Part shown: piece after piece, positions 1 through 7,996 of the stretch | How positions within the stretch are numbered: position 1 is the first letter of the stretch | Layout of the letters: every line of letters starts with the position of its first letter | Assembly: GCA_035279665.1 (NCBI GenBank) | Contig: DATEHI010000042.1 | Location: 1-21,297 of the forward strand | Direction: 5' to 3' | DNA from: CF-13 sp035279665 | Lineage (GTDB): Bacteria > Chloroflexota > Dormibacteria > CF-121 | Length of the DNA stretch: 21,297 nucleotides | The notes under the pieces: model-generated | What the model saw: the letters and a program-made list of their open reading frames with translations, nothing else | What the model was told of the DNA's origin: nothing | The model's database searches: none | Made by a program: the position numbers and the translations under genes

Positions 1-73
1 CAGCCAGGCGCCCGTCCTCCGTCGGATTCTGTCTTGAGCGTGAACGCGACACGCAGCTGTCAACGACCGACCC

Positions 74-79
74 TATAGT
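74..79 (+). promoter_or_regulatory. Possible -10 element of radA
   Basis: TATAGT lies 11 nt before the GTG start of radA. No Shine-Dalgarno sequence is visible between them and no good -35 hexamer is found at 16-18 nt. The transcript would have a 5' leader of only a few bases. Bases 1-73 hold nothing I can assign with confidence; a short frame ending in TGA at about 35-37 could be the tail of an upstream gene. Confidence 0.4.
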
Positions 80-90
80 TACGGGCGAAC

Positions 91-1464
91 GTGAAATCCG
101 GGCCGCGCACCATCTTTGCCTGCCAGGAGTGCGGCAACCAGTCGACGAAATGGGTCGGCCGCTGTCCGGAGTGCGGCAACTGGAACAGTTACGTCGAGGA
201 ACAGGTCCGGGGGGAGCCTGCGTCACGCTCGGGGGCGCGGCGGGTCAGCATTTCGACGGCCCAGCCCATGCCGCTGGCGCAGGTCCGCTTTACCCAGGCC
301 AACCGGCTCCGGCTCGCCATGCGAGAGCTCAACCAGGTGCTGGGTGGCGGAATCGTGCCGGGCTCGCTGGTGCTGGTTGGCGGCGACCCTGGCATCGGTA
401 AATCGACCCTCCTGCTGCAGCTCGCCAGCGAGGTGGCCGGCTCATACGGTCCGGTGCTCTACGTGTCGGGCGAGGAATCGGTGCAGCAGCTGAAGTTGCG
501 GGCGCAGCGTCTTGGCATCGAGGGCGATCGCTTGATGGTGCTGGCCGAGAACGACCTCGACGGGATCGTCGAGCACCTCGAGAAGGCGCGGCCGATGATG
601 GCCGTCATCGACTCGATCCAGACGGTTTTCCTCGGGGGCGTGACCTCCGCGCCCGGCAGCGTCAGCCAGGTGCGGGAGTGCGCAGGAAGACTGATGCTGC
701 TGGCGAAGAGCAGCCACATCCCGATCTTCCTCGTGGGCCACGTCAACAAGGAGGGCGCGATCGCCGGTCCGCGCGTGCTCGAACACATCGTCGACACCGT
801 CCTCTACCTCGAGGGCGAGCGGCACCACAGCTTCCGTATCTTGCGCAGCCAGAAGAACCGCTTTGGTTCGACCGACGAGATCGGTGTCTTCGAGATGCGC
901 GACAGCGGGATGCACGAGGTCAGCGACCCCAGTCGGGCCTTCCTGCAGGACCGCTCGTTGAGCGAGGTGGGCAATGTCGTCCACGTCGCGCTCGAGGGTA
1001 GCCGGCCGCTTCTCGTCGAGCTGCAAAGCCTGACCACGCCAAGCCGATTCGGCGCGCCGCGGCGGTCGGTCAACGGCATCGACCTCAACCGGCTCCACAT
1101 GCTGATCGCCGTGCTCGAGCGGCGCGCCCACCTCGACCTCGGCGGGGACGACGTTTTCGTCAACGCCGCGGGCGGTGTACGCCTGACCGAGCCGGCCGCC
1201 GACCTGGCCGTCGCGCTGGCGATTGCATCCAACAAGCGCAACCGGCCGGCTGGGGCCGACCTGGTGGCCATCGGCGAGCTCGGCCTCAGCGGCGAGGTCC
1301 GCCGGGTGAGCCAGCTGGAGCGCCGCCTCCTCGAATCCCACCGCCTCGGCTTCAAGCGGGCGGTGATTCCGGCCGCCGCCGAGCTGCGCGATCCCGAGCT
1401 CACCACCATGACGCTGTACCGGGCGGACACGATCTCGGACGCGCTCGACAGCTGCTTTGGTTAG
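91..1464 (+). CDS. radA: DNA repair protein RadA
   Basis: RadA is a RecA-like ATPase and branch-migration helicase acting in recombinational repair. The 457-residue product has the expected length and domain order. An N-terminal four-cysteine zinc finger is formed by C11, C14, C25 and C28. The Walker A motif GDPGIGKS is at about 98-105, the hydrophobic Walker B strand AVIDS at about 171-175, and the RadA-specific KNRFG motif at 255-259. A C-terminal Lon-protease-like domain runs from about 290 to the end. The GTG start puts the zinc finger close to the N terminus as usual, and no later start would keep it. It heads the conserved radA–yacL–ispD order and is followed by a 176-nt gap. Nothing is missing; the identification is firm. 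Confidence 0.97.
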   Translation: MKSGPRTIFACQECGNQSTKWVGRCPECGNWNSYVEEQVRGEPASRSGARRVSISTAQPMPLAQVRFTQANRLRLAMRELNQVLGGGIVPGSLVLVGGDPGIGKSTLLLQLASEVAGSYGPVLYVSGEESVQQLKLRAQRLGIEGDRLMVLAENDLDGIVEHLEKARPMMAVIDSIQTVFLGGVTSAPGSVSQVRECAGRLMLLAKSSHIPIFLVGHVNKEGAIAGPRVLEHIVDTVLYLEGERHHSFRILRSQKNRFGSTDEIGVFEMRDSGMHEVSDPSRAFLQDRSLSEVGNVVHVALEGSRPLLVELQSLTTPSRFGAPRRSVNGIDLNRLHMLIAVLERRAHLDLGGDDVFVNAAGGVRLTEPAADLAVALAIASNKRNRPAGADLVAIGELGLSGEVRRVSQLERRLLESHRLGFKRAVIPAAAELRDPELTTMTLYRADTISDALDSCFG

Positions 1465-1640
1465 AACCTAAAGCAACCCAGCAATGCCAGGCAGGACTGT
1501 GGGACCCGGCCAATGGACTCAGAGCCCAAAAGCCCGGTAGGCGCCCAATTTTCGTGGTTTAATTAGGGGCACTATGGCGGTCTTCTTCGCGCGCCTGCGC
1601 GAGATCGCGTCGCCCATCCTGAGAAAAGGAGGTGATAGCG
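1465..1640 (+). promoter_or_regulatory. radA–yacL intergenic region with promoter-like element and strong SD
   Basis: This 176-nt gap contains an AT-rich patch with TTTAAT at 1558-1563, a possible -10 element. Just before the yacL ATG at 1641 is an almost perfect Shine-Dalgarno sequence, AAAGGAGGTGA (1625-1635). A frame opening at ATG 1574 runs across this SD into yacL in another frame; it is more likely leader sequence than a gene. I see no terminator and no tRNA here. Confidence 0.4.
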
Positions 1641-2759
1641 ATGCGCGTGGAACGCGTCTTCCGGCTGCTGGGCCTGTTGCTTGGACTTATAGCGGGCGTC
1701 GAGTACGCCTCATTCATCATCTCGGAAGCCAAAATCGACGGTTACACGCTGAGAGCGATCGTGCTGATGCTGACCGCATTGGCCGGCGCACTCTTTGGCT
1801 TCTTCGGGCTTCCGTACGTTACGACCAAGCCCTTTTTCTGGCTCGAAAATAAGCTGAATGTGACGCCGCTGCCAGATTTGGTGGCGGCAACCGTCGGACT
1901 GCTGGTTGGGCTGCTGCTGGCTGCCCTCGTGGGTCTGTTCCTCGCCAAGCTGCCCTGGTATCTCGGCTTTGTCATCTCTCTGATCGTGGCTCTCGTTTTC
2001 GGGTACTGGGGCGTGACCCTCGGCCTCAACCGGAGGCACGAGATGATGGCGATTGTGTTGGGGCCGGCTCGCGCGGCGGGTGCGCTCCCTGCCCACAAAG
2101 TCGATTCAGGCGTTCTTCTCGACACCAGCGTCATCATCGACGGCCGGATCATGGACATCGCGCAAACCGGGTTTCTGCGGGACAAGATGCTGGTGCCGCA
2201 CTTCGTGCTCGCTGAGCTCCAGTACATCGCCGACTCTAGCGACGCGCTGCGCCGAAACCGCGGCCGGCGTGGGCTGGAGGTGCTCAACATGCTGCAGAAA
2301 GAGCCGCTGGTCGACATCGAGTTCATCGACGAAGACGTGCCCGAGGTGACCGAGGTCGACATGAAGTTGATCAAGCTGGCCACGAAGCGGAACGCTGCGA
2401 TCATGACGAACGACTACAACCTCAATCGAGTGGCCCAGCTCGAGGGCGTGCGTATCCTCAACCTGAACAACCTGGCGAACGCGCTCAAGCCGGTTGTCAT
2501 CCCGGGCGAGGAGATGAACGTCCAGGTGATCAAAGAAGGGAAGGAGCAGAACCAGGGTGTGGCGTACCTCGATGACGGCACCATGATCGTGGTCGAGAAC
2601 GGTCGCCGCTACATGAACCAGACGATCGGGGTGATCGTCACCTCGGTGCTACAGACGGCGGCCGGTCGCATGATCTTCGCCACCCCGGCCAGCGAGTCGA
2701 CGATGGGACGGCCCAAACCATTGCGGAGAGCCTCGGGCGGCGGCGGAACCGGTCGCTGA
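1641..2759 (+). CDS. yacL: Membrane-anchored PIN/TRAM domain protein (YacL-like)
   Basis: The 372-residue product has four N-terminal membrane helices (about 5-28, 38-60, 78-102, 107-128). These are followed by a cytoplasmic PIN nuclease-like domain from about 156 to 280 and a TRAM domain from about 289 to 350. PIN acidic residues are visible: D161 in LLDTS, E192 in LAELQ, D240 in EVDMKL and D258 in MTNDY. The family is widespread in Terrabacteria next to radA and is presumed to act on RNA at the membrane, but its substrate is not established. ATG 1641 is chosen over GTG 1632 because the GTG lies inside the AGGAGGTGA ribosome-binding site, which is ideally spaced for the ATG. The C terminus ends in a Gly/Arg-rich tail (residues 363-372), and the stop overlaps a frame that continues as the IspD-like half gene. 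Confidence 0.92.
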   Translation: MRVERVFRLLGLLLGLIAGVEYASFIISEAKIDGYTLRAIVLMLTALAGALFGFFGLPYVTTKPFFWLENKLNVTPLPDLVAATVGLLVGLLLAALVGLFLAKLPWYLGFVISLIVALVFGYWGVTLGLNRRHEMMAIVLGPARAAGALPAHKVDSGVLLDTSVIIDGRIMDIAQTGFLRDKMLVPHFVLAELQYIADSSDALRRNRGRRGLEVLNMLQKEPLVDIEFIDEDVPEVTEVDMKLIKLATKRNAAIMTNDYNLNRVAQLEGVRILNLNNLANALKPVVIPGEEMNVQVIKEGKEQNQGVAYLDDGTMIVVENGRRYMNQTIGVIVTSVLQTAAGRMIFATPASESTMGRPKPLRRASGGGGTGR

Positions 2760-2880
2760 CGCCGCCGTCCTGACGGTCGAGCCTGGCCCGGGCTTCGTCA
2801 CGCGCCTCGGCGAAGCCCTTCGCGACGCCCCCGCCGCCCAACGGATCCTCATCAACACACATCCCCGTCCCAAGGCGGAC

Positions 2881-3150
2881 ATGAATGACCCTCCCCCGCC
2901 TCCAGGGGAGGGCAGGGTGGGGGTTTATACCATCCCCATGAGCGATACCGTCAAGGAGGTTGTGGACGGCAGAGTGCGCCGAACCGTGCCCCGGGAAATG
3001 CTCGCTCAGGTTACTGGCCCCTGGGTCTTCGATCGCGAAGCGCTCGTCGATGCCATGACCCGCGTGGTTGGAGTCGAAGTGGCGATTACCGACATGATCG
3101 GGTTCTGTGACGCAGCCCATCTTCGCGTGGGCGTGTTACCGGCGCGATGA
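2881..3150 (+). CDS. IspD-like C-terminal half protein (arm module), or ispD remnant
   Basis: This 89-residue product has no CTP-binding N-terminal domain. From residue 17 on it reads like the second half of IspD. TIPMSDTVKEV matches the usual IPVTDTxKxV strand, RRTVPREML matches the arm motif TVDRxxL, VTGPWVFDREAL matches QTPQxFxxxxL, and AITDMIGF is in the place of the TDDAxxL segment. It stops before the NIKVT strand that carries K213 in E. coli IspD. T140 (SDT) and R157 (TVPR) equivalents are present. The ATG at 2881 has a modest SD (AAGGCGG); ATG 2938 is an alternative start. The stop overlaps the start of the next ispD as ATGA. The frame is open upstream to 2674, and the stretch AVLTVEPGPGFVT vaguely resembles AVLVHDAARPFVT, so this could be a decayed full ispD interrupted by the hairpin repeat. 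Function is inferred only. Confidence 0.55.
   Translation: MNDPPPPPGEGRVGVYTIPMSDTVKEVVDGRVRRTVPREMLAQVTGPWVFDREALVDAMTRVVGVEVAITDMIGFCDAAHLRVGVLPAR
2889..2912. repeat. GC-rich hairpin element inside the IspD-like half gene
   Basis: CCCTCCCC (2889-2896) and GGGGAGGG (2905-2912) form a perfect 8-bp stem with an 8-nt loop, followed by a G-rich CAGGGTGGGGG stretch (2913-2923). The composition resembles mobile palindromic intergenic repeats found in many GC-rich genomes. It encodes the Pro/Gly-rich residues 4-13 of the half gene, which have no IspD counterpart. Confidence 0.6.
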
Positions 3151-3836
3151 CGGTCGCCGCCATCGTCGTGGCCGGCGGCCAGGGGACGCGGATGGGAGCT
3201 CGCGTCAACAAGGTCTTCATGGAAGTCGACGGGCGATCGATCCTCGAGCACTCGCTTGAGCTTTTCGAGTCCATCCCGCTCGTTGGTCAAATCGTGCTGG
3301 TCGCTCGTCAGGCGGATCTCGCAGGATGCGAGCCACTCCGGGCCCGCTTCAGGAAGCTGACCGCGGTGGTGGCCGGTGGCGACCAGCGCCATCGCTCCGA
3401 ATTTGCGGGCCTGCGCTCGCTCGCGGCCCGCATCGACGCCGGCGAGGTCGACACCGTGCTCGTCCACGACGCCGTCCGACCCTTTGCCAGCCCTGCCCTG
3501 GTTGAGCGGCTGATTGCCGGCGTCGCCCAAACGGTCGGGTGTATCCCGGGACTGCCGGTGGGGCGAGCCACCGCGCTGGTGGCCGACGGATGGATCGCCG
3601 GTTACCCGCCAAACCTCTGGACGGTGCAGACGCCGCAGGCCTTCCAGGCGACCTGGCTGCTCGAGGCGCACAACAGGGCCGCCCGCCAGGGATTCATCGG
3701 CACGGACACCGCCTCGGTTGTGGAATGGGCCGGTGGCGAGGTGTCCGTCCTCGAAGGCGAACCGGACAACATCAAGATCACAACGCCAGAGGATCTGGCC
3801 CATGCCGAAAGGATCGCCGCCCGCCGGTCTTCTTAA
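3147..3836 (+). CDS. ispD: IspD-family cytidylyltransferase, copy A (CTP loop intact, arm altered)
   Basis: IspD joins CTP and 2-C-methyl-D-erythritol 4-phosphate in the MEP isoprenoid pathway. The 229-residue product spans the whole domain. The N-terminal loop AGGQGTRMG followed by NK seven residues after the R keeps the equivalents of E. coli R20 and K27. GGDQRHRS, VHDAVRP (D106, R109) and DNIKITTPEDL (K213) are also kept. The arm is unusual: the position of T140 falls on A in PVGRATAL, and the position of R157 falls on P in GYPPNLW, where TVDRxxLW is normal. The gene starts inside the stop of the IspD-like half gene (ATGA), which implies translational coupling. Its stop overlaps the MFS stop on the other strand (TTAA). 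It sits in the canonical ispD place after yacL. It could instead use a different polyol phosphate, as TarI-type relatives do. Confidence 0.85.
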   Translation: MTVAAIVVAGGQGTRMGARVNKVFMEVDGRSILEHSLELFESIPLVGQIVLVARQADLAGCEPLRARFRKLTAVVAGGDQRHRSEFAGLRSLAARIDAGEVDTVLVHDAVRPFASPALVERLIAGVAQTVGCIPGLPVGRATALVADGWIAGYPPNLWTVQTPQAFQATWLLEAHNRAARQGFIGTDTASVVEWAGGEVSVLEGEPDNIKITTPEDLAHAERIAARRSS

Positions 3837-5017
3837 GGCGTGCCGGCGCGGCTGCTGACGTGCAGTAACGTAAGCCCGGCGGCCATCGCGAAAAGGAGCG
3901 GACCCAGCGACACAAGGCCGGCGGACTGCAGCACCAGGCCGGTCAGCGCCGGAAGACCCCCGCCGCCCAGCGTGCCAGCCGCCAGCTCATAGCCGACCGC
4001 GTGGGACGTCATCGCCGCTCCTACCCGGCTCGGCGTGATGGAGAGGAGCAGGGGAAAGATCACGGAGACCGCGGCACCCAGGATTGGCAGGGCGATCAAC
4101 GCCGACACCTGTGGCGGTGCCAGCCAGAAGACCAGCGCGGCCAGGGTCGCGACACCGACGCTGCTGTCCAGGAGGCGCGCCGGCGCCGCGCGATTGCCAA
4201 GCAGGCCGAGCGCAACTCGTCCCCCGGCCAGGCCGGCCCAGAACAGCGCGGCACCCAGGCTCGCGAGGCCGGCAGAAAGCGACCGCCCGGCGGTCAGTTG
4301 CGTGTAGGACCAATCCCCGGCGGTTCCCTCGAGCCCGGCACCCAGGACGAAGAGGCCGATAAGGAGCATGAGCGCCGTGCGGCGGATTGATGGCTGCACG
4401 ACGGCTTCCTGCGATGGTCGATTCAGCTCGGGGGCGGTGTCGGTCCAGTCGTGACGGCGGTAGCCGACCAGAATCCCAACCGCGAAGAACGCGACCGCAA
4501 TGACCGTGAAGGACGCTCGCCAGGACCCGGTCAAAGCAATCGAGACCACGACGAGCAGCGGGCCGAGGGCGGCGCCCACGGCCCAGAACGCGTGCAGCCA
4601 ACCCATGTACCGTACGCCCCGGTTGAGGGAGGTGTGGGCATTGGCGGCCGCATCGATCAAACCGGAACCGGCGCCAGACAGCAGACTGACCAGGGGAACC
4701 ATCCACCATCCGGTGGCCAGCGAGAGCCCGAGCAAGCCGGCGGCGGCGAGCCCGCAGCCACCGATCAGCAAGGCGCGCGTTCCCGCGCGCGCCCCGAGGG
4801 GTCCGCTGCTGGCGCTGGCGACGAAGTACGCCGCGGTAAAAGCGGCGAGCAACAGGCCGAGGCCGGCGAGTGGCGCGTGCAGCGAATCGCGCATGTACGG
4901 CCATGCGACACCCAGCGCCCCGGCAGGAAGGCCTAAGGTCACAAAGAGCACGAGCGGCGTGCCGTGGCTGATCCAGCCGATGCCTCCAGCGGCACGGGGT
5001 GGTTGCGGCGCGATCAC
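3833..5017 (-). CDS. MFS transporter, probable efflux permease
   Basis: A 394-residue hydrophobic protein with about twelve membrane helices, typical in length for the major facilitator superfamily. Signs are the first helix pair with LGARAG at the loop 2-3 position, a long charged central loop (about 205-225, RRHDWTDTAPELNRPSQ), and a second half that repeats the topology. The substrate cannot be read from sequence. The GTG start at 5017 is chosen because the frame upstream overlaps the MMPL gene and encodes non-membrane, Arg/His/Pro-rich sequence. There is no Shine-Dalgarno, but TACCAT (5025-5030) is 7 nt before the start, so a separate leaderless transcript is possible. It follows the MMPL gene by 35 nt on the same strand and is likely part of the same regulated export unit. 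Confidence 0.85.
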   Translation of the reverse strand: MIAPQPPRAAGGIGWISHGTPLVLFVTLGLPAGALGVAWPYMRDSLHAPLAGLGLLLAAFTAAYFVASASSGPLGARAGTRALLIGGCGLAAAGLLGLSLATGWWMVPLVSLLSGAGSGLIDAAANAHTSLNRGVRYMGWLHAFWAVGAALGPLLVVVSIALTGSWRASFTVIAVAFFAVGILVGYRRHDWTDTAPELNRPSQEAVVQPSIRRTALMLLIGLFVLGAGLEGTAGDWSYTQLTAGRSLSAGLASLGAALFWAGLAGGRVALGLLGNRAAPARLLDSSVGVATLAALVFWLAPPQVSALIALPILGAAVSVIFPLLLSITPSRVGAAMTSHAVGYELAAGTLGGGGLPALTGLVLQSAGLVSLGPLLFAMAAGLTLLHVSSRAGTP

Positions 5018-5052
5018 TCGCCGAATGGTAGAACGAGCGGCGGGCTCCTGAA

Positions 5053-7194
5053 TCAGGCGGCGGGTTCGGCGGCCGCCTCGATGATCCGGGTGCGGCGGCC
5101 AACCGTCCCCAACCACCGGGGCGCCCACCAGTTGAGTGGTCCCAACAGTCGCATGATGGCCGGCACCATCAGTGCCCGCACCAGGGTGGCGTCGACCGCG
5201 ATCGCAATGGCAATGCCGATGCCGATCGACTTGATCAGGACCACGTCGGCCAGGCCAAAGGCGAGAAACACGGCGATCATGATGGCGGCCGCGCCCGTGA
5301 TCAGCCGGCCGCTCCGCTCGAGTCCCTCGGCGACGGCGCGGGTGTTGTCGCCGGTGGCGCGCCAGCGCTCCTGGATGCGGGCGATCAGTAGCACCTCGTA
5401 GTCCATCGATAGGCCGAACACCAGGGCGAACAAGATCACCGGCACGCTCGGGTCGATCGACTGCGCCGTGAAGTTGAGCAGGTTGCTGAGGTGACCTTGC
5501 TGGAAGATCCATACCATCGCCCCGAACGAGGCCGAGATGGACAGCAGGTTCGTGACCACCGCCTTGAGGGGGAGGAAGACCGAACGGGTCATCAAGAGCA
5601 GGACGATGTACGTCACCAGCAGAACGAAGCCGAGCGCGTACGGCATCTTCGCCGTGATGAACGCGATCACGTCCAGATCGCTTGCCGTTTGCCCGGCCAC
5701 CAGCAGCTGGCCGCCGGCCGGCAGGGAGTTGGCGCGGATGGTCCTGACGAGGTGGCGCGCACTGTCGCTCGACGGGTCAAGATTGGAGATCGCGGTCAAG
5801 AGCGCGATGTGTGAGCCGAACTGTGGCCGATCGACCCGCAGCACGCCGGGGAGAGCGCCCACCTGCTGCGTCAACGCGGTGACCGCGGCGGCGGACGTTC
5901 CGTTCTGCGGATCGCCGTTCGGGAAGTAGGCCACGACTGGAATCTCCGTGTTGCCGTACCCCGCGAAGTCGGCAACCAGTTTGTCGTAGCCCTGCCTCGC
6001 CTCGTTACGTGGGGGTAGACCGTCGACGCCGACGCTGGCCAGGCGAAGCTGCAAAAAGGGAGTCCCAACGGCGAGCAGCACGGCGAGGCTTGGCAGGAGA
6101 ACGATAAGGGGCCGGCGCATGACCCGGGTAGCGGTCCCGTACCAGAATCGGCGGCCGCCGCTCTGCCGCTGCCAGGGCAAACGTAAGCGGTTGACGCCCG
6201 TGCCCATCACGGCCAGCAGGGCCGGGAGCAGCGTCAGGCCGTAGAGGACGGCAAGCGCGACGACCAGCGCGCCGGCCAGGCCCATCGAACTCAGGAAGGT
6301 CCCCCTGAAGAACAGGAGCGAGGAAAGCCCGATGGCGACCGTGAGCCCGGAGAAGGTGATGGCACGGCCCGCGGTGGCCATCGTCGTGACCAGCGCCGCT
6401 TCTCGCGACGCGCCGTTTTGCAGCTCCTCACGGAACCGCGAGACGAACATCAGCGAGTAGTCGATCGAGACGCCCAACCCGATCAGCGTCACGATGTTGA
6501 AGGCGTACTGCGAAACGTAGGTGTAATTCGAGAGCAGCAGGGTGCCGACGACACCGCCGAGGATGGTCAGCACGCCGACGCCGATTGGCAATAAGGCGGC
6601 GAGTCCGCTGCGGAAGATCAAGACGAGCAGGATGAGGGCGAGCGGCAATGAGACGAATTCGGCACGCTGAAGGTCGGCCTCGAGCGTCGTGTCGAACGCG
6701 TTGTTCAGCGGCACATTCCCGGTGAGGATCACCGTGAGGGGTCCCGGGTGGACCATGGCGCGCAACCGCGGCAGGTAGGTCGTGGCCACCTTGCTTTTAT
6801 CCCTGAGGTTCACGATGGCGACCGCCTCATGCTGATCACGGGACACGAGCCCGGCAGTCGACCCGCCGTATGGAGTCACCACCGATACCACCCGTGGGTC
6901 GAGTCGCAGGGGAGCAACCGCTTGCTCGAGCGCCGTCTGGTAGCTCGGATTCGTGACCGTCAGATCATGGTTGCTGAAGAGAAGCAAGAAGGAGCTGCCG
7001 GTGCCGGAGGCGTGCGGTAGCTGAGCGCTGACGAGGCTCGCGGCACGGTCTGATTCGAGCGGACTCGCGGGCTGCGGGCCGTCGACGTTACCCTTCGTGC
7101 CGAGGCCAGCGATCGACAGGGCGAGCACGATGACGGAAAGGGCCAGGAATGGCCACCGGAAACGGTACACGACATGCGCCCAACGCTCGAACAT
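5053..7194 (-). CDS. MMPL-family RND transporter (YdfJ-like)
   Basis: The 713-residue product has the duplicated MMPL architecture. It has one N-terminal helix, a periplasmic/external domain (about 35-180), a cluster of five to six helices (about 180-370), a second external domain (about 390-510) and a final helix cluster (about 515-695). The helix-4 signatures SIDYSLMFVSRFREEL and GLSMDYEVLLIARIQERW carry the conserved Asp-Tyr pairs used for proton coupling in this family. Relatives in Actinomycetota and Bacillus export lipids or drugs; the cargo here is unknown. The ATG start is supported by a strong SD, AGGAGGTTGA, at proper spacing. It lies 109 nt downstream of the response regulator gene, and the kinase–regulator–transporter order suggests that it is the main target of the two-component system. 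Confidence 0.92.
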   Translation of the reverse strand: MFERWAHVVYRFRWPFLALSVIVLALSIAGLGTKGNVDGPQPASPLESDRAASLVSAQLPHASGTGSSFLLLFSNHDLTVTNPSYQTALEQAVAPLRLDPRVVSVVTPYGGSTAGLVSRDQHEAVAIVNLRDKSKVATTYLPRLRAMVHPGPLTVILTGNVPLNNAFDTTLEADLQRAEFVSLPLALILLVLIFRSGLAALLPIGVGVLTILGGVVGTLLLSNYTYVSQYAFNIVTLIGLGVSIDYSLMFVSRFREELQNGASREAALVTTMATAGRAITFSGLTVAIGLSSLLFFRGTFLSSMGLAGALVVALAVLYGLTLLPALLAVMGTGVNRLRLPWQRQSGGRRFWYGTATRVMRRPLIVLLPSLAVLLAVGTPFLQLRLASVGVDGLPPRNEARQGYDKLVADFAGYGNTEIPVVAYFPNGDPQNGTSAAAVTALTQQVGALPGVLRVDRPQFGSHIALLTAISNLDPSSDSARHLVRTIRANSLPAGGQLLVAGQTASDLDVIAFITAKMPYALGFVLLVTYIVLLLMTRSVFLPLKAVVTNLLSISASFGAMVWIFQQGHLSNLLNFTAQSIDPSVPVILFALVFGLSMDYEVLLIARIQERWRATGDNTRAVAEGLERSGRLITGAAAIMIAVFLAFGLADVVLIKSIGIGIAIAIAVDATLVRALMVPAIMRLLGPLNWWAPRWLGTVGRRTRIIEAAAEPAA

Positions 7195-7303
7195 TGTTCA
7201 ACCTCCTATTCGCCGGCGGGTTACCGGCTATGGGGCAAGTCTGGGGACCGCCGATGGCGGGCTAACGCCAGATCCGCCGCGATTCTGCGTCGGAACCGCG
7301 GCG
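7195..7303 (-). promoter_or_regulatory. Regulator–MMPL intergenic region with hairpins and SD
   Basis: Directly after the regulator stop a 7-bp stem, CGCCGCG/CGCGGCG (7275-7281 with 7297-7303), encloses a 15-nt loop. A second short stem, GCCGG/CCGGC (7212-7228), sits just upstream of the AGGAGGTTGA ribosome-binding site of the MMPL gene. There is no T-tract, so these are not classical terminators. They could slow transcription or set relative expression. No clear -10/-35 pair is seen. Confidence 0.4.
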
Positions 7304-7993
7304 CTAGGGATTGAAGCGGTAGCCAAGGCCCCAGACGGTGACGATCTTTTCGCCGACATCGCCCAGCTTGCCGCGCAACCGGCGGATGTGGTTGTCGACC
7401 GCCCGGTCGAATCCGTCGTAGTCACCGCCCCAGATGCGCTCGATCAAGAACTCGCGGTTGAACGCGCGGCCGGGATTGGCCGCGAACAGCAGCAGGAGCT
7501 CGAACTCCTTTGGCGTCAGGGCGATCTCGGTCTCACTGATGCTGGCGCGGTGGGATGTGGGATCCACGCGCAGCGCGCCATGGACGATGGTCTCCTCGCC
7601 GCTGGCGGCGGTCTGGCCCCGTCTCGCCTCCAACTCCACCCGGCGCAGCGCGGCGCGGGTGCGCGCCAGCAGTTCCCGCATGCTGAAGGGCTTGACCAGG
7701 TAGTCGTCGGCACCGACCTCGAGGCCGAGCACGCGGTCGACTTCCTCCGAGCGGGCGGTCAGCATGATGATCGGCATCAGGTATCGCTTCCGCAGCTCTC
7801 GGCAGACACTGAGCCCATCGAGGCCGGGGAGCATCCAATCGAGGATCACGAGCTGGGGCGCCTCCTGCGCAACCAGGCGGAGCGCGGTCGGCCCATCGCG
7901 GGCCTGTCGCACGACGTGCCCCTCCGCCTCGAGCTCGGTGCGGAGCAGATCGTTGAGGGCCGCTTCGTCTTCGACGATCACGATGGATGCCAC
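7304..7993 (-). CDS. OmpR/PhoB-family response regulator
   Basis: A 229-residue two-domain regulator. The receiver domain (1-118) has the acidic pair E8/D9, the phosphoacceptor D52 in VILDWMLPGLDG, T79 and K101 in LVKPF. The C-terminal winged helix (about 130-229) has the family pattern LTPKEFELLLLFAANPGRAFNREFLIERIWG and ends in VTVWGLGYRF. The GTG start at 7993 lies 3 nt after the histidine kinase stop, so the two are co-transcribed and the kinase is the likely partner. Targets are not shown by sequence, but the downstream MMPL and MFS genes are the obvious candidates. A direct-repeat binding site was not found in the short gap before the MMPL gene. Confidence 0.95.
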   Translation of the reverse strand: MASIVIVEDEAALNDLLRTELEAEGHVVRQARDGPTALRLVAQEAPQLVILDWMLPGLDGLSVCRELRKRYLMPIIMLTARSEEVDRVLGLEVGADDYLVKPFSMRELLARTRAALRRVELEARRGQTAASGEETIVHGALRVDPTSHRASISETEIALTPKEFELLLLFAANPGRAFNREFLIERIWGGDYDGFDRAVDNHIRRLRGKLGDVGEKIVTVWGLGYRFNP

Positions 7994-7996
7994 GAC

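Noticed and set aside
442..1341. Long minus-strand open frame inside radA
   Set aside because: It is a mirror of a high-GC coding frame; RadA on the plus strand has all catalytic motifs, and the antisense product shows no recognisable domain.
1574..1852. Frame starting at ATG 1574 running into yacL
   Set aside because: It reads through the strong yacL ribosome-binding site and most of it is an out-of-frame copy of the yacL membrane helices; at most a leader.
5018..5512. N-terminal extension of the MFS frame
   Set aside because: It overlaps the MMPL gene and encodes Arg/Pro/His-rich sequence unlike a transporter N terminus.
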